From contig CAZYVI010000001.1 of assembly GCA_964651245.1 (NCBI GenBank), forward strand, positions 1 through 64,000: 64,000 nucleotides of DNA, given 5' to 3'. Positions 1 through 7,996 of this stretch are shown here, one piece after another; the stretch's first letter is position 1; each line of letters opens with the position of its first letter. The notes beneath the pieces were generated by a model. It searched no databases. It saw only the letters and a program-made list of their open reading frames with translations, and was not told the origin of the DNA. The position numbers were made by a program, and so were the translations under genes. This DNA comes from Avedoeria sp964651245. Its GTDB lineage: Bacteria; Chloroflexota; Anaerolineae; Epilineales; Epilineaceae.

Positions 1-98
1 CCACCCCTGAGCGCCCGCTTCTGCTCTCTCTTCTAGTGTTAAGGTCCCTCGCCGCCGGACGTTCGCCCGAAGGCCGATTGCTCTGTGCCCCAAACAAA

Positions 99-126
99 TC
101 CGCCGTGGTCGTCCGACCACGGCGGA
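99..126. terminator. Perfect 13-bp inverted repeat, probable terminator
   Basis: The arms 99-111 (TCCGCCGTGGTCG) and 114-126 are exact reverse complements around TC. On the left the hairpin is flanked by AAACAAA, which would read as a U-rich tail for leftward transcription, and on the right by AAATC. It could end a transcript arriving from outside the window or insulate the regulator promoter. No gene inside the window clearly uses it. Confidence 0.5.
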
Positions 127-367
127 AATCGAACCTACAACGCCGCCCGAGGCAGCGCGCGACGCCTAGGGCGCCCGCAGGTCAGATCTCCGGATCGTTT
201 GGGTTGCTTCGGTCACGCGCTCATCACCTTGGACGGGTGGTGGGCAGCCTGGCGCTCGCCAGAGCGGAGTGAGGATACGGAAACCAAGGGCCGCTGTCAA
301 GCCCCACGGCCTTAAAGATCGGCCGCGCACCGCGCGGCGCCGGCCGCCGGGGCGGCCGGCGCCGGCC

Positions 368-373
368 TATAAT
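368..373 (+). promoter_or_regulatory. -10 box TATAAT of the LuxR-type regulator
   Basis: An exact TATAAT stands out in very G+C-rich sequence 61 bases before the GTG chosen as the regulator start. No good -35 hexamer lies 16-18 bases upstream, so the promoter may need an activator. A start site near 380 would exclude the longer reading frame beginning at 269. Confidence 0.55.
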
Positions 374-433
374 CGCCGGCGAGTCCGACCGCACCGGCGC
401 CCGCCGATCCGCACGTCGAAGAGCCCGCCACCC

Positions 434-3178
434 GTGCTCGACCGCTTCTTGGCCACCAAGCTGTTCGCTCCACGACCGCGCGCCGACTGGGTGACGCGGC
501 GCCGCCTGCTCGACCGCCTCGACGCCACCCCAGGCGGCGGCGTCGCGCTGTTGGCGGCGCCCGCCGGATCGGGCAAGACGGTGCTGACCTCGCAGTGGCT
601 CCACGGCCTGCGGGCCGCTGCGGTGGCGCCGGCGACAGCCTGGATCGCGCTGGACGCGGCCGACAACGATCCGGGGCGCTTCTGGGCAGCCACGTTCGCC
701 GCCCTTGACGCCGCGGCACCCGCGGCCGCCGCGGGCGGCCAGGTGCTCGTCAGCGGCACGCCGCGGCGCGACGTCGAGACCGTCTTGACCGCGCTCGTCA
801 ACGGCCTGGCCGCCCACGGGGACGACATCGTCGTGGTGCTGGACCACCTGAACGCCGTCCACGAGCCGGCGCTCTGGACGGCCCTCGCGTTCGTGCTCGA
901 CAACCTTCCGCCGAACGTCCGGGTCGCGCTCACGACGCGCGCCGAGCCCCAGCTGCCGACCGAACGCTGGCGCGTCGACGGTCGGTTGACCGAGCTGACC
1001 GAGGCCGACCTCGCGTTCGAGCCGGTCGAGACGCGCGCCTACCTCATGGACCACCTCGGCCTGCCCGCCACCGACGACCAGGCGCAGCGGCTGACCGAGC
1101 GCACCGAGGGCTGGGTCGCCGGCGTGTCGCTGGCGGCGCGGGCGGCGCGTGACCGTGGGCTCGACGCCGTGATCGAGGCCTTTGACGGCAGCCACCGCTA
1201 TGTGGGCGACTACCTGGCCGCCGAGGTGCTGGCCCTGGTCAGCGACGACGTGCGCGCCTTCCTCTTGGAGACCGCGATCCTCGACCGGCTGTGCGGCCCG
1301 TTGACCGAGGCCGTGACGGGGCGGCCCGCCGGCAGCGGCCAGGCGCTCCTGGAGCGCCTCGACGCCGACAACGTCTTCGTCGTCGCCCTCGACGAGCACC
1401 GCGAGTGGTTCCGCTACCACCGCCTCTTCGCCGACGCGCTCCGGTCGAAGCTGGCAGCCGAGCGCGGCGCAGACGCGGTCGCCGCCTTGCACCGCCGTGC
1501 GGCCACCTGGTACCGAGCCCACGGCTACGTGGCCCGCGCCGTCCGCCACGGCCTCGACGCGGGCGACGAAGCCGATGCCGCGGCGCTCATCCTGGGCGCC
1601 GCCGATGACGCCTGGACGCGCGGACGCGCCGCCACGCTGGAGGGCTGGATCGCGGCGCTGTCGCCCGACGCCCTGCAGCGCGAACCGCGCCTGGCCCTCT
1701 ACCTCGCGCTGGCGCACGTCCTCAACGGCCAGTCGCTCGAGGCGGTCGACCCGCTGCTGGCGCCGCTCGACGGCGCGCTGGCCGACGCCTCGCCGGGCTG
1801 GCTCGGCCGGCTGGCGGCCGTGCGCGGCACGGTCGACGGCGTCCGCGGCCAGAGCGACACGGCGGCCGAGCACGCCGCCGCCGCCCAGCGGCTGCTCGAC
1901 GCCGACGACCTGCCGTGGCGCGGCCTGGCCGCGCTCGACCTCGGCCTGGCCGAGCTCGCCCGCGGCCGCGAGGCGGAGGCGGCCCAGGCCTTCGCCGAGG
2001 CGCGAACCCTCGGCGTGCGCGCCAACAACCCGTACGCGACGCTGGCGGCGTCGGTCAATCTGGCCCGCGCCCACCACCTCGACGGCCTGCTGCACGCGGC
2101 GGCCGCGAGCTACCGCGAGGCGCTCGCCTGCGCCGCGGAGCACGGCCTGCACCGCCTGCCCCTCACCGGCCTGGCCCACATCGGCTTGGGCGACGTGCTG
2201 CGCGAGTGGAACGCGTGCGCCGAGGCGGCCGAGCTGTTGGCGGCCGGGCTGGCGTTGGCCGAAGGGCGCCACGTCCACGTGCGGGTCGCCATCGCCGGCC
2301 ATCTGGCGGCGGCGCAGCTTTGCGTCGCCACCGAGCGCGGCGACGACGCCGTCGCCGCCGTCGACGCCGCCGAGGCGGTGGCGCTGCGATACGACCGGCC
2401 GGAGTACCTCGCCGAGGTGATGCGGGCGCGCGCCCTCATCGGGCTGCAGCGGGGCGATCCCGGGCCGGCGCTGCGCTGGCAGGCCGAGTCGCCGGCCGGC
2501 GACGGCCAGGCGACGGCGGCGGGCGCGGCGGATGCCTGCGCCGACGCGCTGCTGCGGGCGCGGCTGGCGCTCTTCCTCGGCGACACGGCCGGCGCCGACG
2601 CCCAACTGGCGGCGGTCGGCGCGGCCCTCGCGCGGCGTAGCGGCTGGCTGGCGACGCGGGTCGCCCATGCCTACCTGACGGCGCGGCTGCACCGGGCGCG
2701 GGGCGAGGCGCGCCCGGCGGCCGAGGCCATGATCGCCGCGCTGACGCTGGCGCAGCCCGAGCGCTACGTGCGCCTGTTCGCCGACGACGGCGCCGACGCG
2801 GCGTCGCTGGTCGCCCTGGCGCGCGCCTCGATCACGGCCGCCACGCCGGCCGCCGAGGCGCTCGCCGCCTACGCCGAGACGCTGCTGGCGGCGCTCGAAT
2901 GGACGCCGGGCGCGGCGGCGGCCGCCACGAGCGCGTCGAGCGCCCCCACAATGCCCGGCGACCCGGCCGCCAACGCCGCCCTGGTCGAGCCGCTCAGCCG
3001 GCGCGAGCTCGATGTCCTGGTCGGGATCGCGGCCGGCGAGACGAACCAGGCCATCGCCGACCGGCTCGTCGTGGCCCTGTCGACGGTCAAGACCCACGTG
3101 AACCACATCTTCGGCAAGCTGGGCGTGCGCAGCCGGACCCAGGCCGTCGCCGAGGCGCGCCGGATCGGCCTGCTCTAG
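434..3178 (+). CDS. MalT-like LuxR-family transcriptional regulator (STAND ATPase)
   Basis: 914 aa. A large ATP-dependent regulator of the MalT type. The N-terminal NTPase has a Walker A motif APAGSGKT (about residues 43-50) and a Walker B-like VVVLDHLN. A long helical, TPR-like, alanine-rich sensor region follows, and the protein ends in a LuxR helix-turn-helix (LSRRELDVLVGIA, then VALSTVKTHVNHIFGKLGV). Such proteins bind an inducer through the TPR region and ATP through the NTPase, then activate transcription through the C-terminal HTH. The start is taken as GTG at 434 because homology starts there (LDRFLATKLFAPR) and because a TATAAT box lies at 368, downstream of the more distal ATG at 269. 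The inducer and targets cannot be read from the sequence. It is transcribed alone, and a short ORF with its own promoter follows. Confidence 0.9.
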   Translation: MLDRFLATKLFAPRPRADWVTRRRLLDRLDATPGGGVALLAAPAGSGKTVLTSQWLHGLRAAAVAPATAWIALDAADNDPGRFWAATFAALDAAAPAAAAGGQVLVSGTPRRDVETVLTALVNGLAAHGDDIVVVLDHLNAVHEPALWTALAFVLDNLPPNVRVALTTRAEPQLPTERWRVDGRLTELTEADLAFEPVETRAYLMDHLGLPATDDQAQRLTERTEGWVAGVSLAARAARDRGLDAVIEAFDGSHRYVGDYLAAEVLALVSDDVRAFLLETAILDRLCGPLTEAVTGRPAGSGQALLERLDADNVFVVALDEHREWFRYHRLFADALRSKLAAERGADAVAALHRRAATWYRAHGYVARAVRHGLDAGDEADAAALILGAADDAWTRGRAATLEGWIAALSPDALQREPRLALYLALAHVLNGQSLEAVDPLLAPLDGALADASPGWLGRLAAVRGTVDGVRGQSDTAAEHAAAAQRLLDADDLPWRGLAALDLGLAELARGREAEAAQAFAEARTLGVRANNPYATLAASVNLARAHHLDGLLHAAAASYREALACAAEHGLHRLPLTGLAHIGLGDVLREWNACAEAAELLAAGLALAEGRHVHVRVAIAGHLAAAQLCVATERGDDAVAAVDAAEAVALRYDRPEYLAEVMRARALIGLQRGDPGPALRWQAESPAGDGQATAAGAADACADALLRARLALFLGDTAGADAQLAAVGAALARRSGWLATRVAHAYLTARLHRARGEARPAAEAMIAALTLAQPERYVRLFADDGADAASLVALARASITAATPAAEALAAYAETLLAALEWTPGAAAAATSASSAPTMPGDPAANAALVEPLSRRELDVLVGIAAGETNQAIADRLVVALSTVKTHVNHIFGKLGVRSRTQAVAEARRIGLL

Positions 3179-3234
3179 CGCCAACCGAGCCGGGCCGCGG
3201 CGGCCTCGCGAGGCCCGAATCGGCCAGCCGAGAT

Positions 3235-3278
3235 TCCACCTTTCGACCGATGCGGGCCGCGGGCGCAGCGCGTATCCT
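3235..3278 (+). promoter_or_regulatory. Promoter with conserved upstream element (copy 1)
   Basis: TCCACCTTTCG at 3235-3245 runs into the dyad TCGACCGA, then ATGCGG (3250-3255, in -35 position), 17 bases, and TATCCT at 3273-3278. A second copy lies at 3670-3713 with identical spacing. The position fits transcription of the 57-aa ORF at 3342. Confidence 0.55.
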
Positions 3279-3341
3279 GGTCAGCGTTCGCATTCGGGGT
3301 GGATCGATGTTCGATTCGCCCGAGCCATTTGGAGGCCCACG

Positions 3342-3515
3342 ATGTTTGTCCCGTCCGATCTGTCCGCACGGCAGGCTCGTCTCGACGACCTGCGCCGGGA
3401 GGCCATCGGCCAGCTGCGCATCCGCCAGAACCTGGGTGACCAGGCGGGCGAGCCGCAGAAGCGCTCGCGCCGGCTCCTGAGCCACTTCGAGTGGTTGAAC
3501 CGACCGTGGCGCTAG
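3342..3515 (+). CDS. Short ORF, 57 aa, charged, unknown function
   Basis: Begins MFVPSDLSARQARLDDLRRE and ends FEWLNRPWR. It is supported by a strong Shine-Dalgarno GGAGG at 3331-3335, six bases before the ATG, and by a promoter about 65 bases upstream. It is Arg-rich and amphipathic with no signal peptide or membrane segment, and looks like a helical cytosolic peptide. No family is recognised. It sits alone between the LuxR-type regulator and a second copy of its own promoter element. Coding status rests on the RBS and promoter, not on homology. Confidence 0.6.
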   Translation: MFVPSDLSARQARLDDLRREAIGQLRIRQNLGDQAGEPQKRSRRLLSHFEWLNRPWR

Positions 3516-3573
3516 CCCGATCCCTCCCCCACCGCGCCGTTGCCGGCGCCAGCCAACGCCCTGGCCGGGCCGT

Positions 3574-3590
3574 CGCCCCGCCGGGGCGTT
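3574..3590 (+). terminator. Short hairpin after the 57-aa ORF
   Basis: CGCCCC (3574-3579) pairs with GGGGCG (3583-3588) around GCC and is followed by TT. It lies 58 bases after the stop codon. It is small and has only a two-base T tract, so it is a weak terminator candidate. Confidence 0.35.
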
Positions 3591-3669
3591 GTGCCGTCTA
3601 GGGCCGGTCACCGGCGACGCCCCCCGCGCGCCGTCTCACCGCCCGCCTCCACCCCAGCCCACACTGCGC

Positions 3670-3713
3670 TCCACCTTTCGGTCGATGCCGGCGCCATTCG
3701 GGCCGGCTATGCT
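3670..3713 (+). promoter_or_regulatory. Promoter with conserved upstream element (copy 2)
   Basis: TCCACCTTTCG (3670-3680), dyad TCGGTCGA, ATGCCG at 3685-3690 in -35 position, 17 bases, TATGCT at 3708-3713. Nineteen of the first 23 bases and the -10 frame match copy 1, and the distance between element and -10 is the same. It would start a transcript near 3720, which runs first through a CACCTCC stretch and a perfect hairpin. Confidence 0.55.
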
Positions 3714-3719
3714 GGGCGC

Positions 3720-3783
3720 GCAACCGATTGGACACCTCCAAACCCCGTGTGAATGGGGCGGCTCGCGCCGCCCCATTCGCACG
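3720..3783 (+). ncRNA. Candidate small RNA or leader with hairpin and anti-SD motif
   Basis: Between promoter copy 2 and the next gene's own promoter lies CACCTCC (3733-3739), which is complementary to a Shine-Dalgarno. It is followed by a perfect 12-bp hairpin (GAATGGGGCGGC at 3751-3762 with its complement at 3767-3778, loop TCGC), extendable by GTG/CAC at 3747 and 3780. There is no T tract after it. It could be a ~60-nt RNA ended by the hairpin, or the 5' leader of the operon at 3813. This is inference from layout only. Confidence 0.3.
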
Positions 3784-3799
3784 TCTGGGCGCCACCGGC

Positions 3800-3805
3800 T
3801 ACGCT
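3800..3805 (+). promoter_or_regulatory. -10 box TACGCT placed for a leaderless start
   Basis: TACGCT ends seven bases before the ATG at 3813, so transcription would begin at or next to the start codon. No Shine-Dalgarno precedes that ATG, which fits a leaderless mRNA. There is no clear -35. The same CTACGCT string serves the gene at 41953. Confidence 0.4.
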
Positions 3806-3812
3806 TGGCGGC

Positions 3813-5579
3813 ATGGCCAGCGGGCGTTGCAGCGACGGGCGGCAGGGCTCCCGGACCCGTGCGCGGGCCGCATCGGCGATCGCGGCGGCGCTGCTGGCGC
3901 TGGCGGCGGGCCTGCGCGCGCCCACCGCTCCGGGCGACGCGCCCGCCGCGGCCCAGGACACACCGTGGTCGCGCGCCTATCTGCCGCGGCTCGACCGCGA
4001 CGCGGGCGGCTGGCCCGACGCGGCGCTGGCCGCGCGGATCTGGACGGCGCTGGAGGCGTTCGAGCGGCGCAACGCGCTCGACGCGCTCCTCCCGCCGGCG
4101 CCGATCACCCCGTCGGACACCGCGGCGGCGTTGCGCGTCGAGGCCGCGTGCCGCGACTTCCCCGACCTCCCCGACGTGTTCGGCCCCGGCGCCCACCGCG
4201 ACGCCTGCCAGGTCTGGGTGCCCGACGCCTACGGCCTGTGGCACGCAGCCCGGGCCCTGCGGCTCGTGCGCGCCGGACGGCCGCTGACCGACACGGTCGT
4301 GGCGAGCGAGCACGCCTGGGCCGCGGCCTACCTGGCGCGGGCGGTCGGCGCGATGGAGGCGTTCGTCTTCGTGCGCTGCGAGCCGCCCAACCCGTTCGGC
4401 GGCGACGCGCCGCGCGCCTGCGCCGGCCACCGCGACACCCGGGCCGCCATCTGGCAGAACACGCAGCGCGCCGCCGAGCTCGGCCTGCTGGCCGACGTGG
4501 CGCGCCACAGCGGCCCGATCGACGCCGACATCGAGGCGCGGCTGGCCGACGTCCTGGTGAGCAGCGCCCGCGCCTGGCGCGCGGCCTTCTGGTCAAGCGG
4601 CACGATGCCCAACGCCGACCTCACGTTCACCACCCGCACCGCGGCCGAGTCGCCGGCGCGGTCGCTGGGCGGCCAGCCGGTGGCGGCCGAGCGACCGGCG
4701 ACGTTCGTCTGGAACGCCGACAAGCACAACACGCCGGCCGAGGAGATGGCGTGGATGGGCGCCGGCGTGTTGATCGCCATGGCCGTCGCGGGCGACCGCA
4801 TCAGCCCGACCGAACGTTCCGCGCTCGTCGCCGCCGGCCGCCACTACGTCGACTACGCGCTGACCGACGATCGCCCCGACCCGCGGTTCGGCGTGCCCGT
4901 GCGCACCGTGGGCCGCGAGTCGTCGGGCGGTCCGTACGGGCAGAACCGCTACTGGATCGAGAACCACCAGGACGATGCGCCGTCACTGCCGTACCTGGGC
5001 TTCACCTGGGACAGCCTCGGCCTGGCGCTGGCGACGTCCGACGCGCCCGACGGCCGCCCGTGGCGGTCGTTCGCGCCCGCCGACGCCTGGCCGGTGCTCG
5101 CCCGCTCCGCCGAGGCCACGCTCATCGCCCCCGACGGGCGCAGCCTGCTCGACGGCGATCCCGGCGCCGGGCTGGGCTTCGATGTCGCCCGCTTCCCGCG
5201 CTGGACGATGCCGTGCGCCGAACACCGTGCCGGCGCCCTCTACGTCGACCTCGGGCCCGGACGGCCGGCCGGGTCGCCGCGGTTCGTGTCGGAGATCGGA
5301 CACCCGGCCGGGCTGTCGGTGCTGCTGGCCGGGGTGCCGTTGATCGGCGCCGCGTCGGCGGCCGGCGACCGTGCCACGGCGCGGCGCTGGCAGGCCCGTG
5401 TCGGCGCCGTGCTCGACGAGCTGATCCGCCACCCACCCGGCTTCGACGGCGTCGCGTGCAAGGTGGCGCCTTGGGTCTCGACCGAGCCGGCCTACCATTG
5501 GGCCTACATGGTGAACGCCTACCTGCACCCGTGGCTCGTCGCCTCCGGCCACCGCATCGGCGCCGGCGCGCGGCCGTGA
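3813..5579 (+). CDS. Exported protein of unknown function
   Basis: 588 aa. A signal peptide is clear: a positive start (MASGRCSDGRQGSRTRARA), a hydrophobic Ala/Leu core and a likely cleavage near APAAAQD. The mature part begins with AYLPRLDR, which resembles the LP-type motif seen at the C-termini of other exported proteins here. The rest is a helical, Trp- and Asp-rich body with motifs such as YWIENHQDD and WNADKHNTPAEEMAW. It is suggestive of an alpha/alpha-toroid fold of the kind found in carbohydrate-active enzymes, but no family is recognised and no active site can be named. It is the first gene of an overlapped operon: its TGA overlaps the GTG of the NUDIX gene. Start ATG 3813 is preferred over 3753 because the signal peptide begins there. 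Confidence 0.75.
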   Translation: MASGRCSDGRQGSRTRARAASAIAAALLALAAGLRAPTAPGDAPAAAQDTPWSRAYLPRLDRDAGGWPDAALAARIWTALEAFERRNALDALLPPAPITPSDTAAALRVEAACRDFPDLPDVFGPGAHRDACQVWVPDAYGLWHAARALRLVRAGRPLTDTVVASEHAWAAAYLARAVGAMEAFVFVRCEPPNPFGGDAPRACAGHRDTRAAIWQNTQRAAELGLLADVARHSGPIDADIEARLADVLVSSARAWRAAFWSSGTMPNADLTFTTRTAAESPARSLGGQPVAAERPATFVWNADKHNTPAEEMAWMGAGVLIAMAVAGDRISPTERSALVAAGRHYVDYALTDDRPDPRFGVPVRTVGRESSGGPYGQNRYWIENHQDDAPSLPYLGFTWDSLGLALATSDAPDGRPWRSFAPADAWPVLARSAEATLIAPDGRSLLDGDPGAGLGFDVARFPRWTMPCAEHRAGALYVDLGPGRPAGSPRFVSEIGHPAGLSVLLAGVPLIGAASAAGDRATARRWQARVGAVLDELIRHPPGFDGVACKVAPWVSTEPAYHWAYMVNAYLHPWLVASGHRIGAGARP

Positions 5580-6211
5580 CGGACCACACCACCGCCGTGG
5601 CGCGGCTCCGGCAGCGCCTCGCCGCCGGCCCGCTGCCCGGCGAGGCCGCCTTCGCGCCGCTGTCCGTGCCGGGCCGCTCGGCGCGCTCGGTGGCCGAGGC
5701 GCGGGCGGGCGGGGCGCGCGAAGGGGCCGTGCTGGCGCTGCTCTACCCGGTGGGCGGCGCGCCGCACGTGGCGCTGACGCTGCGCCGGGCCGACCTCCGC
5801 GACCACGCCGGCCAGGTGTCGCTGCCCGGCGGCCGGATCGAGGCCCACGAGACCCCGCAGGCGGCGGCGCTGCGCGAGGCGAGCGAGGAGGTCGGGCTGC
5901 GCGGACCGGTCGACGTCCTGGGCCCGCTGTCGCCACTGTGGATCCCGCCGACGAACTTCCTCGTGTTCCCGATCGTGGCCGCCGCCGCCGTCCGGCCGCC
6001 CCTCGCCCCGTCGGCGGACGAGGTGGCGGCACTCCTGGAGGTGCCGCTGGCGGCGTTCACCGCGCCCGCCGCGCGCGTGACAGCCCGCCGGCCGGGCATC
6101 GACGGCCGGAACCGCGACGTGCCGGCGTTCGCGGCGCTGGGGCACACGATCTGGGGCGCGACGGCGATGATCCTGGCCGAGCTCGTGGCGGTGGTCGGCG
6201 ATGCCGGCTGA
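5576..6211 (+). CDS. NUDIX hydrolase, CoA pyrophosphatase (NudL/YeaB) type
   Basis: 211 aa. The NUDIX box is complete: GRIEAHE, seven residues, then REASEEVGL. It is preceded by LRRADLRDHAGQVSLPGG, the UPF0035 signature that marks CoA pyrophosphatases within the superfamily. The expected reaction is hydrolysis of CoA or a related nucleoside diphosphate to 3',5'-ADP and phosphopantetheine, Mg/Mn-dependent and cytosolic. The GTG start at 5576 overlaps the previous stop (GTGA), indicating translational coupling. The end overlaps thpR by 11 bases. Substrate choice among NUDIX targets is not provable from sequence. Confidence 0.88.
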   Translation: MTDHTTAVARLRQRLAAGPLPGEAAFAPLSVPGRSARSVAEARAGGAREGAVLALLYPVGGAPHVALTLRRADLRDHAGQVSLPGGRIEAHETPQAAALREASEEVGLRGPVDVLGPLSPLWIPPTNFLVFPIVAAAAVRPPLAPSADEVAALLEVPLAAFTAPAARVTARRPGIDGRNRDVPAFAALGHTIWGATAMILAELVAVVGDAG

Positions 6212-6914
6212 CGGCGCCGCCCGGCTGTTCGTCGCAGTCCCGATCGACAGCGCGACGCGCGCGGCGCTGGCGGATCGCCTTGCGACGGCCGGGCCGCTGC
6301 CGGGGCGCGTCGTGCCGCCCGTGAACTGGCACCTCACGCTGCGGTTCCTGGGCGACACGACCCCCGACGCCGAGCACCGGCTGTGCCGCGCGCTCGACGC
6401 CGCCGCCTGGCCGCCGGCCTTTCCGATCCGCTTCGGTCCGCTCGGCGCCTTCCCGACCCCCCAGCGCGCCCGCGTGCTCTGGCTCGGCGTCGCGACCGGA
6501 GCCGCCGAGCTGGCGGCGCTGGCGGCGGTGGTGGACGGCGCCGTCGGCGAGCCCGGTCCGTCGCCGTTCGCCGCGCACCTCACGCTGGCCCGCCTGCGGC
6601 CCGGCGATCCGGCCGACGTCCGGGCGCTCGTCGCCCGCGTCGGCAGCGCCGCGGTGCGGTGCGACATCGACTCCGTCGCCGTCGTGGCCAGCGAGCTGGG
6701 CCATGGGCCGCCGCGCTACGAGGTGCGGCACACCGTCGCGCTGCGGTCGGGCGCGGACCGAACCGAAGCCGGCCGCGGCGCGGGCGTCGACGGTGCCGGG
6801 GCGCACGGCAAGAATGCGGCCGCGGGGCGCCGGCGTGGCGCCGCGCGGCGAGGAGGAGCCGACGTGCCGACGATCGACGGCCCGAGCGAGCCGGCCCGGG
6901 AGCCCCGGGCGTGA
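6201..6914 (+). CDS. thpR: RNA 2',3'-cyclic phosphodiesterase (2'-5' RNA ligase family)
   Basis: 237 aa. Two HxTx motifs define the 2H phosphoesterase site: HLTLRFLG near residue 44 and HLTLARLR near residue 127. The spacing and the opening RLFVAVPID are those of ThpR (LigT). It would open 2',3'-cyclic phosphates on RNA ends. Beyond the fold there is a ~50-residue Gly/Ala/Arg-rich tail with no recognisable domain, longer than in the usual ~180-aa family member. The ATG lies inside the NUDIX gene, and the stop is overlapped by the PFK start, so all four genes are probably one transcript. Confidence 0.88.
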   Translation: MPADGAARLFVAVPIDSATRAALADRLATAGPLPGRVVPPVNWHLTLRFLGDTTPDAEHRLCRALDAAAWPPAFPIRFGPLGAFPTPQRARVLWLGVATGAAELAALAAVVDGAVGEPGPSPFAAHLTLARLRPGDPADVRALVARVGSAAVRCDIDSVAVVASELGHGPPRYEVRHTVALRSGADRTEAGRGAGVDGAGAHGKNAAAGRRRGAARRGGADVPTIDGPSEPAREPRA

Positions 6915-7894
6915 CCGTGCGCCGGATCGGCGTCCTGACCAGCGGCGGCGATGCCCCGGGGATGAACGCCTGCATCCGCGCCGTGGTGCGCATGGCGGAC
7001 CACCTCGGCATCGAGGCCGTCGGCATCAAGCGCGGCTTCGCCGGCCTCGTCGACGGCGACCTGCGGCAGCTCGACCGGCGCGCCGTCGGCGGGATCGTGG
7101 ATCGCGCCGGCACCGTCCTGGGCAGCGCCCGGCTGCCGGCGTTCCTCGACCCGGCGATCCGCCAGCGCGCCCACGGCGTGTTGGCGGCGCACGGCATCGA
7201 CGTCCTCGTCGTCGTCGGCGGCAACGGCAGCCAAGCGGGCGCGGCCGCGCTGGCGGCCGAGGGCGCCGCCGTCGTCGGCGTCGCTTCGACGATCGACAAC
7301 GACCTCGCCGGCAGCGACACGACGATCGGCTTCGACAGCGCGGTCAGCGTCGCCATCGAGGCGATCGACCGGCTGCGGGCGACGGCGGCCAGCCACGAGC
7401 GCGTGTTCCTCATCGAGGTCATGGGGCGCGACAGCGGCCATGTGGCGCTGCACGCCGCGGTGGCCGGCGGCGCCGAGGCGTTCGCGCTGCCGGAGTCGCC
7501 GATCGACCCGGACGCCTGGCTGGCCGAGCTGGCCGCCACCTGGCGCCGCAAGCGGCACGCCATCGCCGTCGTGGCCGAGGGCGCCTCGCCCGGCGCGATG
7601 GCGCTGGCCGATCGCCTGCGCGCCGCGCGCGCCGAGCACGGCCTGGCCGAGATCAGCATCCGCGCCACCGTCCTGGGCCACCTCCAGCGCGGCGCCACGC
7701 CCACCGCCGCCGACCGGCTCCTGGCGACCCGCCTCGGCGCGGCGGCGGTCCGGCGGCTGGCGGACGGCGAGACCGGCGTCCTCGTGGGCCACGACGGCGG
7801 CGACGTGATCACCACGCCCCTGGCCGAGGTCGTCGGCCGGCGCAAGCCGCTGGATCCCACGCTGCTGGCGACGGCGGCCGCGCTCGACGCCTGA
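6911..7894 (+). CDS. pfkA: 6-phosphofructokinase (PfkA family) with altered Mg-site residue
   Basis: 327 aa. Family landmarks: LTSGGDAPGMN at the N-terminus, STIDNDLAGSD holding the catalytic Asp, TIGFDSAV, VMGRDSGH and RATVLGHLQRGATP. The GTG start at 6911 overlaps the previous stop (GTGA). Glycolytic role: ATP-dependent phosphorylation of fructose 6-phosphate. The usual GGDGS loop reads GGNGSQAGA (Asn at residue 105). The Asp there normally helps bind Mg-ATP, while the Gly typical of ATP enzymes, rather than the Asp of pyrophosphate enzymes, is kept. Co-donor use and activity are therefore less certain than the family assignment. The neighbours are not glycolytic. Confidence 0.88.
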   Translation: MTVRRIGVLTSGGDAPGMNACIRAVVRMADHLGIEAVGIKRGFAGLVDGDLRQLDRRAVGGIVDRAGTVLGSARLPAFLDPAIRQRAHGVLAAHGIDVLVVVGGNGSQAGAAALAAEGAAVVGVASTIDNDLAGSDTTIGFDSAVSVAIEAIDRLRATAASHERVFLIEVMGRDSGHVALHAAVAGGAEAFALPESPIDPDAWLAELAATWRRKRHAIAVVAEGASPGAMALADRLRAARAEHGLAEISIRATVLGHLQRGATPTAADRLLATRLGAAAVRRLADGETGVLVGHDGGDVITTPLAEVVGRRKPLDPTLLATAAALDA

Positions 7895-7996
7895 GCCCGC
7901 CGCCAGACACCCGCGGCGTGAAACGCGACGGCGGCTGGCGCGACAGATCGGGGGCCGATGCGATCCACGGCCCGCGACTCGCCCCGGAGGCCCACC

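Larger units (their letters stand above)
1..433. other. Non-coding left edge and regulator leader
   Basis: No convincing gene is seen here. The stretch holds a perfect hairpin at 99-126 and a consensus -10 box at 368-373. Frames open through the region, but they are Arg/Pro-rich read-through of the downstream gene or shadows with no recognisable protein. The 5' end of the window gives no clue to the gene further left. Confidence 0.6.

Noticed and set aside
85..140. Hairpin with a following TCGAACC string considered as a tRNA end
   Set aside because: No acceptor stem, D-arm or T-arm pairing can be built on either strand.
269..433. Upstream ATG extension of the LuxR-type regulator
   Set aside because: The added 55 residues are Arg/Pro-rich without homology, and the TATAAT box lies inside that stretch.
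224..3184. A 986-codon minus-strand frame opposite the LuxR-type regulator
   Set aside because: No recognisable motif, composition typical of antisense frames; the plus-strand frame has Walker and HTH motifs.
6911..7894. Pyrophosphate-dependent PFK
   Set aside because: The diagnostic Asp after the GG-[DN] position and the Lys before TIDND are both absent; Gly and Ser are found instead.
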